Below, one piece after another: positions 13,331-25,600 of a stretch of DNA of 64,000 bases (within the stretch, counting starts at the first letter, position 1; every line of letters starts with the position of its first letter). Below the pieces are notes generated by a model. The model searched no databases, had not been told where the DNA came from, and saw nothing but the letters and a program-made list of their open reading frames with translations. The stretch comes from Acipenser ruthenus. Taxonomy: Eukaryota; Chordata; Actinopteri; Acipenseriformes; Acipenseridae. A program made the position numbers and the translations under genes. Location: NCBI RefSeq assembly GCF_902713425.1, contig NC_081197.1, positions 56,532,104 through 56,596,103 of the forward strand, written 5' to 3'.

Positions 13331-14628
13331 GAAATGGAGTGTATAAAACACTTTGGGGTCTGCACCAGTGGCCCTGAATCCAGTGGTAATTATCAGACCT
13401 CTTGTGTCCTGGAGGCTGAGAACATCAATAACAGAATCTTCCCTTCTTACTTATCTGCTTCAAGCACCACGCCGTGCATTTTTCTATTGTTAACTTCCAT
13501 CTCGGTCCCCTCTGGGGTTTTCTCTTAACACTGGACAACAACCTTGACAGTGATATACAATTTCCTATGTAGTTTACACTTCATTTCCCTTCTCAGGTTA
13601 CTCTGAGGTTATAGCTTCAAGCCTTCAAGTAGAGACTAGCATTTTCTCGCATTGCATGTTCTCTTATTTTCTAATTAAATACTGTTATAAAAATGAAAAC
13701 ATGATAAGCCTGAAACTGAATCCAGATTTGCGGCCCCGTCATTCCATTTTCAACTTGTTTTGAATTAAGTTAATATTCCCCCCGGTCTACTCGTGTTCTG
13801 TTCCAGTAATGTGACGATAAAGTGCATTGTGGCATGTGATTATGCATAGCACACATTCACAAAAACTACGTGAACTACATGCAGCACTATGCAAGTAATG
13901 TACAAAGTGGGGGAGGATCAAATATTCTTAAAGCAAACCAAAAAAAATGCAGAAAGCACTTACCTTGCCTTTTGTGTCTTATCTGTTTGGGTCCCAGAGC
14001 TACAGTTGTGATACAGTGTTGTTTTGTGTGTGCTGAATAAAATGGCTACTGTAGACTGGGGAAGTGGTATCTTGTTGTTTTATGTTATGACTCATACGTA
14101 TGTGAACCAAGGACTGAGGCACACCCATACTGCCTTAGATTCTGCACAGATTATGCAGGTGATCAGAAAGCGAGTAACACAGAGAGAGCTGAGAGAACAT
14201 TAGCTTTTGGCCCCACCTTGTATGGAGAGAGGAAAGGGGAGGCAATTCTACACCAAACAACATGGACTTCAGGCACTGTATAGCCCAGGGGACAATAATG
14301 AAGTAAACAAGGAGCTAATGCTGTGCTGCAGAGGTTAACACACATTTACACTCTCCACCCCACACGCTGCCTGAAAGAGTCCAGGCTGCTGAAGGAGAGA
14401 GAAAACAAAGTAAAAAAGCAAGCGTTTTCAAGAGAATGTAGGACAGTACATCTAAACCTATAGAGAACAATCCATTTAGTTTATAAAGTAACAGGAATCC
14501 TTGAACAACTGTGCCTGTGGGCCTACTGATAACAGAAGTGCATGGTTTCCATTCATTTATATCCCCCGTGGGGGACATAGTGGAGCATCTAGAGAACTGC
14601 TTGTCCAATTATGACAAAGTATACCAAG

Positions 14629-14633
<5 letters not shown>

Positions 14634-14711
<78 letters not shown>
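14634..14711. repeat. (TA)n microsatellite
   Basis: About 38 TA dinucleotides in a row, flanked on both sides by a related GAACTGCTTGTCC motif. Confidence 0.95.
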
Positions 14712-14720
<9 letters not shown>

Positions 14721-15187
14721 CATTTTAGAGTTCTGCGTGTAATGTATCTTCTCGAGAACTGCTTGTCCGATTGTGATGAAACTTGCTAAGGATATTCTCC
14801 AGAACAAGTTCTTGACTATCATAATCTAGGGTTATATGGAGGCTGTCTATCTGTCAGCCTACTGTCTCTATGTCTGGCTCACGTTTGTAAAACGTGTGAA
14901 TGGTGGATTGATCACGTCAATCAAACGGTGGATAATTGATGCCTAAACTGGCTAGGATTTCTCCGGGTTGTTCAGTCTGGAATCCAGTAAGTCAAATAAA
15001 CAAACTGAAGAGTTTTATTTTGGATCATGGTTTGATTTGAGCAAATCCTGATGGCTACAACATTTTGCAGACCCACAGGAGATATTTTTGTCAAAATTTA
15101 TTTTATTTTGAAGAGTTATTTTCAGAACTAATTTTTTTTTTTTTTTTTTAAGATAACTGGATAAGGTGGTTAAGATAAGATAACATT

Positions 15188-15463
15188 CAGAACTGGGCAA
15201 ACACATGGCAAATTACATTTAATAGAGAAAAGTGTAAGGTACTACACTCAGACAATAAAAATGTGCATTATAAATATCATATGGGAGATACTGAAAGTGA
15301 AGAAGGAATCTATGAAAAAGACCTAGGAGTTTATGTTGACTCAGAAATGTCTTCATCTAGACAATGTGGATTCTGGGATCAATAAGCTACTAATAATCAA
15401 ACGAGCAAGATGGGCCGAATGGCCTCCTCTCGTTTGTAAACTTTCTTATGTTCTTAAATGTAC

Positions 15464-15520
<57 letters not shown>

Positions 15521-15525
15521 TAATA
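15188..15525 (+). mobile_element. 5'-truncated LINE (CR1/L2 group) with ATT tail
   Basis: Broken translation of the first part resembles the C-terminal end of CR1/L2 reverse transcriptases: fragments of a TW.ITFN.EKCKVLH block followed by EKDLGVYVDSEMS. It continues with a 3' UTR containing GGGCCGAATGGCCTCCTCTC and ends in an (ATT)n run at about 15468-15519. Only the last part of the element is present, as is usual for these LINEs, so it is a dead insertion. Confidence 0.65.
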
Positions 15526-15566
15526 ATAAATACACTTTAATTATTATGATACAAAGCAAATAAAAT

Positions 15567-15576
15567 AAAAAAAAAA
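15567..15576 (-). terminator. Pol III terminator of the tRNA gene
   Basis: On the minus strand a run of ten T residues begins five nucleotides after the tRNA 3' end, the expected stop signal for RNA polymerase III. Confidence 0.85.
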
Positions 15577-15581
15577 GTCAC

Positions 15582-15653
15582 TTCCCATACCGGGAGTCGA
15601 ACCCGGGCCGCCTGGGTGAAAACCAGGAATCCTAACCGCTAGACCATATGGGA
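15582..15653 (-). tRNA. tRNA-Glu (anticodon UUC)
   Basis: On the minus strand this 72-nt sequence folds as a full cloverleaf. The acceptor stem pairs TCCCATA with TATGGGA, followed by discriminator A. The anticodon stem CCTGG/CCAGG encloses TTTTCAC with anticodon TTC. The T arm carries GGTTCGACTCC (box B), and TGGTCTAGCGG supplies box A. No CCA is encoded, as expected in eukaryotes. It lies about 330 bp upstream of the WBP4 start and points away from it. It is intact and should be functional. Confidence 0.96.
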
Positions 15654-15980
15654 GCCTGTAATCAAAATAGTTGCAAATATATATATATGTGTGTCTCATT
15701 TTAAAATACTCTAACAATTGTAATTAATTTAAATAAACTACATTAAATAGACTCAGCATATAACGATTCTACAACCCGCATAACAGGTTAATTGTAATTT
15801 GCTGCAGACAGGGGAAAGCCGTCTACGGTACTATTTTGTCCCTTGGTATGTTCCGTACTACGGATACAGCGTGATGGAGGAGCGTGGTTGAACTGTGAAA
15901 GAGATTTTACTGGTTAGTGTTTATAAACGGCTTGAAAACTTTGGAAGTCCCGTGAATCTGTATAAACCTCCCTGCTGAAA
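15654..15980 (+). promoter_or_regulatory. WBP4 / tRNA-Glu shared upstream region
   Basis: About 330 bp separate the tRNA 5' end from the WBP4 start codon, so the WBP4 promoter and 5' UTR must lie here. I see no TATA box or strong motif. The tRNA box A/B and its bound Pol III factors would sit next to the Pol II start. Confidence 0.5.
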
Positions 15981-16596
15981 ATGTAAGTACATTGTACCGT
16001 TAGGGTCGCCTAATCACTCTGGTTTTTCTAGTAAGTTTGGTTCGATTTGGGTTTGTTGACTAGTAAGTCAGTCTTATGAGCAGTAGTTTAGTAGTAATAC
16101 TGTATGTTGTTATATCAATTATCTTGCAAATGCATATTTGATAATGTTTACTTATATGTAGTGTCATTGTTCAAACTGAATATCACCCAAACCCGAATAC
16201 GCGAAATGTAACTACAGTTGCATCGCATACATTGCGATTGATCTATTTTCAATACGCAAAATCAATGGATTGAACATTTCGGACTGCGGTTTCATAACTA
16301 CTAAACCAGTATCAGTATGACCAGCTGGACAATGTGATTCAAGGACATGTGGAAGCCTTTCAGATAGGATAATGACTGAATTAAGTTTTATAAACTGTTT
16401 ATAGCTGGATAGTTCTATCATCAGTAAACCTCATCCTGTACTTTTCGTATTGCTCCTTGCGCAAGTATTTCTGAGCTCTTTTACCTGTAGCACTACCCTA
16501 GAACGAAAATCAATTACAGGAACCGGCATTGAAGAGAGAAATAGCATGCAGTGTATTGGAGAAACGATTACTTGCACGTTCAATCAGAATTTGTAC

Positions 16597-16641
<45 letters not shown>

Positions 16642-19600
16642 TGTTGTTTTCAGTGTTAAAGTTAAATATGTCTCAATATTCATGTAACGTTTTATACATA
16701 ACCTGATGCCAACTTAATGAAAACAATACATTGTTGGGTAATGACACAGTTGTCCTGGTTGTCTGTACCTTTATGATTAAACCGACACCTCATTACTGCT
16801 GTTTTACAGGACCGAGTACTGGAAATCACAGCCAAAGAAATTCTGCCAATACTGCAAGTGCTGGATAGCAGACAACAAGCCTGTAAGAATGTCCATGGTA
16901 TTAACTGACCCTTGTAGGCAATGCAAAGTGAAGTATGCAGTGTCAGTGAAATCAGGATGTGGATTGTCTTCGTTATTTATTTTTTTCCTCTTAAGGGTAG
17001 CACTGTGTAACAAGTGCTTTGTAATGCTGTGTTCCTTACCATTACCAGACCAGTATGCAGAACATGTTATATGTGGCTCTTCACGTTGCTTTGTTTGTAC
17101 AGTTTATAAATATATTCATGTTTATATTGTTGTTGTTTTTAAAGAGTATTGAATTTCACGAACGAGGCAAGAACCACAAGGAGAATGTTCACGCCAAGAT
17201 CAGTGAGGTATGTTTAATCTTTGTTCTTTCAAGTCCTTTCTTTTATTTCTGGTGTAAACGGGGACCAGGGTGATCTGTTTGTTCTGGTATTCTGTCTAAG
17301 TTATGCAGTGAATTCGACTATAGTGAGAAGATCTGCAACTTGTTTTTTGTACTAGTCAGCACTGGTAGAATCTGGGACACTTCCAATGTGTTTGCTAACC
17401 TAAGGAGCAGGTTCAATTGTACAGATACTTGTCATAATTCAAATACATGGGTCTTGCCCTACATGATATTTCAAAGCTAGGGTGTAACCATGGTTTTCTG
17501 CACTGATAAGTGCCAAATCTTAATTTGTAGAACTCATAACTCTATCGTTCAATATGCCAAAGGGAATAACTACACCCACACAATCTCATAACCCTATCGT
17601 TCAATATGCCAAAGGGAATAACTACACCCACACAATCTCATAACCCTATCGTTCAATATGCCAAAGGGAATAACTACACCCACACAATCTCATAACCCTA
17701 TCGTTCAATATGCCAAAGGGAATAACTACACACACACAATCTCATAACCCTATCGTTCAATATGCCAAAGGGAATAACTACACACACACAATCTCATAAC
17801 CCTATCGTTCAATATGCCAAAGGGAATAACTACACACAATCTCATAACATTATCGTTCAATATGCCAAAGGGAATAACTACACCCACACAATCTCATAAC
17901 CCTATCGTTCAATATGCCAAAGGGAATAACTACACACACACACAATCTCATAACCCTATCGTTCAATATGCCAAAGGGAATAACTACACCCACACTGATG
18001 TAACTTAAAAAAGAGGATGGTGAGTAAGTAGATTCAAGAAACTGCAGAGAGTCCTTTTTTTTCAGTCAGTTGTTAGGTTTATTGAAATATGCAGGGAGCC
18101 TGGTCCCAGGTACAGGACACAGAATACTCGTTCTTACAATTGTTGCATGACATTAAATACCCTTCTGCATAGGTGTCTCTCTCCTCCTCTTTCTCTGACA
18201 CTTAACCAATAGAAAAGGTACAACTCATTATCCTGTTAACATATATTTCATTTAGTGTGAGTGTGTGTATGTGTGTGTGTGTGTGATCTAGTGTGACGAC
18301 CTCTGAACTCAGTGCATTCCTCAAACCCCTGGTGCCCCAAAAAGGTCCATACATCTGGTTTTTGTCATCTTCTCTCCGTTTTGCCTTAGACCCTTTAAGT
18401 CCTAGTGGTATTATCTCTTACTCTCCCTGTGAACCTTTGGGTCCAACGGCAGTCCCTGGGAGCCTTTTAGCTCCTTTATGCTTTGTATTCCCAAAAGTCT
18501 TAGAGCCTGGCCACTTCTGGTCCATAGCACTGTTATCTTGTTAGCTTGCAGTCAATGTTGGACAAGAAGCTTGTAGAAACAAGGTCTCTTATCAATTGTT
18601 AGCAGTACATGCAATTTGAACCAAACAGTCTGCTATCTGCAATATTAGTTTCTTTTCAGAAAAGAACACCAGTATAGCTCTGCCAGTCCACATGCGTAGC
18701 AAACTGCTAATCAATTCTCGATCCATGTTTTCCAACACACACAATCTCATAACCCTATCGTTCAATATGCCAAAGGGAATAACTACACACACACAATCTC
18801 ATAACCCTATCGTTCAATATGCCAAAGGGAATAACTACACACACACAATCTCATAACCCTATCGTTCAATATGCCAAAGGGAATAACTACACCCACACAA
18901 TCTCATAACCCTATCGTTCAATATGCCAAAGGGAATAACTACACACACACACAATCTCATAACCCTATCGTTCAATATGCCAAAGGGAATAACTACACAC
19001 ACACAATCTCATAACCCTATCGTTCAATATGCCAAAGGGAATAACTACACACAATCTCATAACCCTATCGTTCAATATGCCAAAGGGAATAACTACACAC
19101 ACACACAATCTCATAACCCTATCGTTCAATATGCCAAAGGGAATAACTACACACACACAATCTCATAACCCTATCGTTCAATATGCCAAAGGGAATAACT
19201 ACACCCACACAATCTCATAACCCTATCGTTCAATATGCCAAAGGGAATAACTACACCCACACAATCTCATAACCCTATCTTTCAATATGCCAAAGGGAAT
19301 AACTACACACACACAATCTCATAACCCTATCGTTCAATATGCCAAAGGGAATAACTACACCCACACAATCTCATAACCCTATCGTTCAATATGCCAAAGG
19401 GAATAACTACACACACACAATCTCATAACCCTATCGTTCAATATGCCAAAGGGAATAACTACACCCACACAATCTCATAACCCTATCGTTCAATATGCCA
19501 AAGGGAATAACTACACACACACAATCTCATAACCCTATCGTTCAATATGCCAAAGGGAATAACTACACACACACAATCTCATAACCCTATCGTTCAATAT

Positions 19601-22600
19601 GCCAAAGGGAATAACTACACCCACACAATCTCATAACCCTATCGTTCAATATGCCAAAGGGAATAACTACACCCACACAATCTCATAACCCTATCGTTCA
19701 ATATGCCAAAGGGAATAACTACACACAATCTCATCTCATAACCCTATCGTTCAATATGCCAAAGGGAATAACTACACACACACAATCTCATAACCCTATC
19801 GTTCAATATGCCAAAGGGAATAACTACACACAATCTCATAACCCTATCGTTCAATATGCCAAAGGGAATAACTACACACACACAATCTCATAACCCTATC
19901 GTTCAATATGCCAAAGGGAATAACTACACACACACAATCTCATAACCATATCGTTCAATATGCCAAAGGGAATAACTACACACACACAATCTCATAACCC
20001 TATCGTTCAATATGCCAAAGGGAATAACTACACACACACAATCTCATAACCCTATCGTTCAATATGCCAAAGGGAATAACTACACACACACAATCTCATA
20101 ACCCTATCGTTCAATATGCCAAAGGGAATAACTACACCCACACAATCTCATAACCCTATCGTTCAATATGCCAAAGGGAATAACTACACCCACACAATCT
20201 CATAACCCTATCGTTCAATATGCCAAAGGGAATAACTACACACACACAATCTCATAACCCTATCGTTCAATATGCCAAAGGGAATAACTACACACACACA
20301 ATCTCATAACCCTATCGTTCAATATGCCAAAGGGAATAACTACACACACACAATCTCATAACCCTATCGTTCAATATGCCAAAGGGAATAACTACACACA
20401 CACAATCTCATAACCCTATCGTTCAATATGCCAAAGGGAATAACTTCACACACACAATCTCATAACCCTATCGTTCAATATGCCAAAGGGAATAACTACA
20501 CACACACAATCTCATAACCCTATCGTTCAATATGCCAAAGGGAATAACTACACACAATCTCATAACCCTATCGTTCAATATGCCAAAGGGAATAACTACA
20601 CCCACACAATCTCATAACCCTATCGTTCAATATGCCAAAGGGAATAACTACACCCACACAATCTCATAACCCTATCGTTCAATATGCCAAAGGGAATAAC
20701 TACACACACACAATCTCATAACCCTATCGTTCAATATGCCAAAGGGAATAACTACACACACACAATCTCATAACCCTATCGTTCAATATGCCAAAGGGAA
20801 TAACTACACACACACACAATCTCATAACCCTATCGTTCAATATGCCAAAGGGAATAACTACACCCACACAATCTCATAACCCTATCGTTCAATATGCCAA
20901 AGGGAATAACTACACCCACACAATCTCATAACCCTATCGTTCAATATGCCAAAGGGAATAACTACACACACACAATCTCATAACCCTATCGTTCAATATG
21001 CCAAAGGGAATAACTACACCCACACAATCTCATAACCCTGTCGTTCAATATGCCAAAGGGAATAACTTCACACACACAATCTCATAACCCTATCGTTCAA
21101 TATGCCAAAGGGAATAACTACACACAATCTCATCTCATAACCCTATCGTTCAATATGCCAAAGGGAATAACTTCACACACACAATCTCATAACCCTATCG
21201 TTCAATATGCCAAAGGGAATAACTACACACACACAATCTCATAACCCTATCGTTCAATATGCCAAAGGGAATAACTACACCCACACAATCTCATAACCCT
21301 ATCGTTCAATATGCCAAAGGGAATAACTACACCCACACAATCTCATAACCCTATCGTTCAATATGCCAAAGGGAATAACTACACACACACAATCTCATAA
21401 CCCTGTCGTTCAATATGCCAAAGGGAATAACTACACCCACACAATCTCATAACCCTATCGTTCAATATGCCAAAGGGAATAACTACACACAATCTCATCT
21501 CATAACCCTATCATTCAATATGCCAAAGGGAATAACTACACACACACAATCTCATAACCCTATCGTTCAATATGCCAAAGGGAATAACTACACACACACA
21601 CAATCTCATAACCCTATCGTTCAATATGCCAAAGGGAATAACTACACACACACAATCTCATAACCCTATCGTTCAATATGCCAAAGGGAATAACTACACA
21701 CACACAATCTCATAACCCTATCGTTCAATATGCCAAAGGGAATAACTACACACACACAATCTCATAACCCTATCGTTCAATATGCCAAAGGGAATAACTA
21801 CACCCACACAATCTCATAACCCTATCGTTCAATATGCCAAAGGGAATAACTACACACAATCTCATAACCCTATCGTTCAATATGCCAAAGGGAATAACTA
21901 CACACAATCTCATAACCCTATCGTTCAATATGCCAAAGGGAATAACTACACCCACACAATCTCATAACCCTATCGTTCAATATGCCAAAGGGAATAACTA
22001 CACACACACAATCTCATAACCCTATCGTTCAATATGCCAAAGGGAATAACTACACCCACACAATCTCATAACCCTATCGTTCAATATGCCAAAGGGAATA
22101 ACTACACCCACACAATCTCATAACCCTATCGTTCAATATGCCAAAGGGAATAACTACACACACACAATCTCATAACCCTATCGTTCAATATGCCAAAGGG
22201 AATAACTACACACACACACAATCTCATAACCCTATCGTTCAATATGCCAAAGGGAATAACTACACACACACAATCTCATAACCCTATCGTTCAATATGCC
22301 AAAGGGAATAACTACACCCACACAATCTCATAACCCTATCGTTCAATATGCCAAAGGGAATAACTACACACACACAATCTCATAACCCTGTCGTTCAATA
22401 TGCCAAAGGGAGTAACTACACACAATCTCATAACCCTATCGTTCAATATGCCAAAGGGAATAACTACACACACACAATCTCATAACCCTGTCGTTCAATA
22501 TGCCAAAGGGAGTAACTACACACAATCTCATAACCCTATCGTTCAATATGCCAAAGGGAATAACTACACACACACAATCTCATAACCCTATCGTTCAATA

Positions 22601-25600
22601 TGCCAAAGGGAATAACTACACACACACAATCTCATAACCCTATCGTTCAATATGCCAAAGGGAATAACTACACACACACAATCTCATAACCCTATCGTTC
22701 AATATGCCAAAGGGAATAACTACACACACACAATCTCATAACCCTATCGTTCAATATGCCAAAGGGAATAACTACACACACACAATCTCATAACCATATC
22801 GTTCAATATGCCAAAGGGAATAACTACACACACACAATCTCATAACCCTATCGTTCAATGTGCCAAAGGGAATAACTACACACACACAATCTCATAACCC
22901 TATCGTTCAATATGCCAAAGGGAATAACTACACCCACACAATCTCATAACCCTATCGTTCAATATGCCAAAGGGAATAACTACACCCACACAATCTCATA
23001 ACCCTATCGTTCAATATGCCAAAGGGAATAACTACACACACACAATCTCATAACCCTATCGTTCAATATGCCAAAGGGAATAACTACACACACACAATCT
23101 CATAACCCTATCGTTCAATATGCCAAAGGGAATAACTACACCCACACAATCTCATAACCCTATCGTTCAATATGCCAAAGGGAATAACTACACACACACA
23201 ATCTCATAACCCTATCGTTCAATATGCCAAAGGGAATAACTACACCCACACAATCTCATAACCCTATCGTTCAATATGCCAAAGGGAATAACTACACACA
23301 CACACAATCTCATAACCCTATCGTTCAATATGCCAAAGGGAGTAACTACACACAATCTCATAACCCTATCGTTCAATATGCCAAAGGGAATAACTACACA
23401 CACACAATCTCATAACCCTATCGTTCAATATGCCAAAGGGAATAACTACACCCACACAATCTCATAACCCTATCGTTCAATATGCCAAAGGGAATAACTA
23501 CACACACACAATCTCATAACCCTATCGTTCAATATGCCAAAGGGAATAACTACACACACACAATCTCATAACCCTATCGTTCAATATGCCAAAGGGAATA
23601 ACTACACACACACAATCTCATAACCCTATCGTTCAATATGCCAAAGGGAATAACTACACACAATCTCATCTCATAACCCTATCGTTCAATATGCCAAAGG
23701 GAATAACTACACACACACAATCTCATAACCCTATCGTTCAATATGCCAAAGGGAATAACTACACACACACAATCTCATAACCCTATCGTTCAATATGCCA
23801 AAGGGAATAACTACACACACACAATCTCATAACCCTATCGTTCAATATGCCAAAGGGAGTAACTACACACAATCTCATAACCCTATCGTTCAATATGCCA
23901 AAGGGAATAACTACACACACACAATCTCATAACCCTATCGTTCAATATGCCAAAGGGAATAACTACACACAATCTCATAACCCTATCGTTCAATATGCCA
24001 AAGGGAATAACTACACCCACACAATCTCATAACCCTATCGTTCAATATGCCAAAGGGAATAACTACACACAATCTCATAACCCTATCGTTCAATATGCCA
24101 AAGGGAATAACTACACACAATCTCATAACCCTATCGTTCAATATGCCAAAGGGAATAACTACACACACACAATCTCATAACCCTATCGTTCAATGTGCCA
24201 AAGGGAATAACTACACACACACAATCTCATAACCCTATCGTTCAATATGCCAAAGGGAATAACTACACACAATCTCATAACCCTATCGTTCAATATGCCA
24301 AAGGGAATAACTACACCCACACAATCTCATAACCCTATCGTTCAATATGCCAAAGGGAATAACTACACACACACAATCTCATAACCCTATCGTTCAATAA
24401 GCCAAAGGGAATAACTACACCCACACAATCTCATAACCCTATCGTTCAATATGCCAAAGGGAATAACTACACACAATCTCATCTCATAACCCTATCGTTC
24501 AATATGCCAAAGGGAATAACTACACACACACAATCTCATAACCATATCGTTCAATATGCCAAAGGGAATAACTACACACACACAATCTCATAACCCTATC
24601 GTTCAATATGCCAAAGGGAATAACTACACACACACAATCTCATAACCCTATCGTTCAATATGCCAAAGGGAATAACTACACACACACAATCTCATAACCC
24701 TATCGTTCAATATGCCAAAGGGAATAACTACACCCACACAATCTCATAACCCTATCGTTCAATATGCCAAAGGGAATAACTACACCCACACAATCTCATA
24801 ACCCTATCGTTCAATATGCCAAAGGGAATAACTACACACACACAATCTCATAACTCTATCGTTCAATAAGCCAAAGGGAATAACTACACCCACACAATCT
24901 CATAACCCTATCGTTCAATATGCCAAAGGGAATAACTACACACACACAATCTCATAACCCTATCGTTCAATATGCCAAAGGGAATAAATACACACACACA
25001 ATCTCATAACCCTATCGTTCAATATGCCAAAGGGAATAACTACACCCACACAATCTCATAACCCTATCGTTCAATATGCCAAAGGGAATAACTACACACA
25101 CACAATCTCATAACCCTATCGTTCAATATGCCAAAGGGAATAACTACACCCACACAATCTCATAACCCTATCGTTCAATATGCCAAAGGGAATAACTTCA
25201 CACACACAATCTCATAACCCTATCGTTCAATATGCCAAAGGGAATAACTACACACACACAATCTCATAACCATATCGTTCAATATGCCAAAGGGAATAAC
25301 TACACACAATCTCATAACCCTATCGTTCAATATGCCAAAGGGAATAACTACACACACACAATCTCATAACCCTGTCGTTCAATATGCCAAAGGGAGTAAC
25401 TACACACAATCTCATAACCCTATCGTTCAATATGCCAAAGGGAATAACTACACACACACAATCTCATAACCCTGTCGTTCAATATGCCAAAGGGAGTAAC
25501 TACACACAATCTCATAACCCTATCGTTCAATATGCCAAAGGGAATAACTACACACACACAATCTCATAACCCTATCGTTCAATATGCCAAAGGGAATAAC

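Larger units (their letters stand above)
11407..15187. other. non-coding stretch with simple repeats
   Basis: No gene is recognisable. There is a degenerate GTAATT-rich region at about 12.88-13.33 kb, a TA microsatellite at 14.63-14.71 kb, and on both sides of that microsatellite a repeated GAACTGCTTGTCC motif (near 14.59 and 14.76 kb) that suggests an old dispersed repeat split by TA expansion. Confidence 0.5.
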
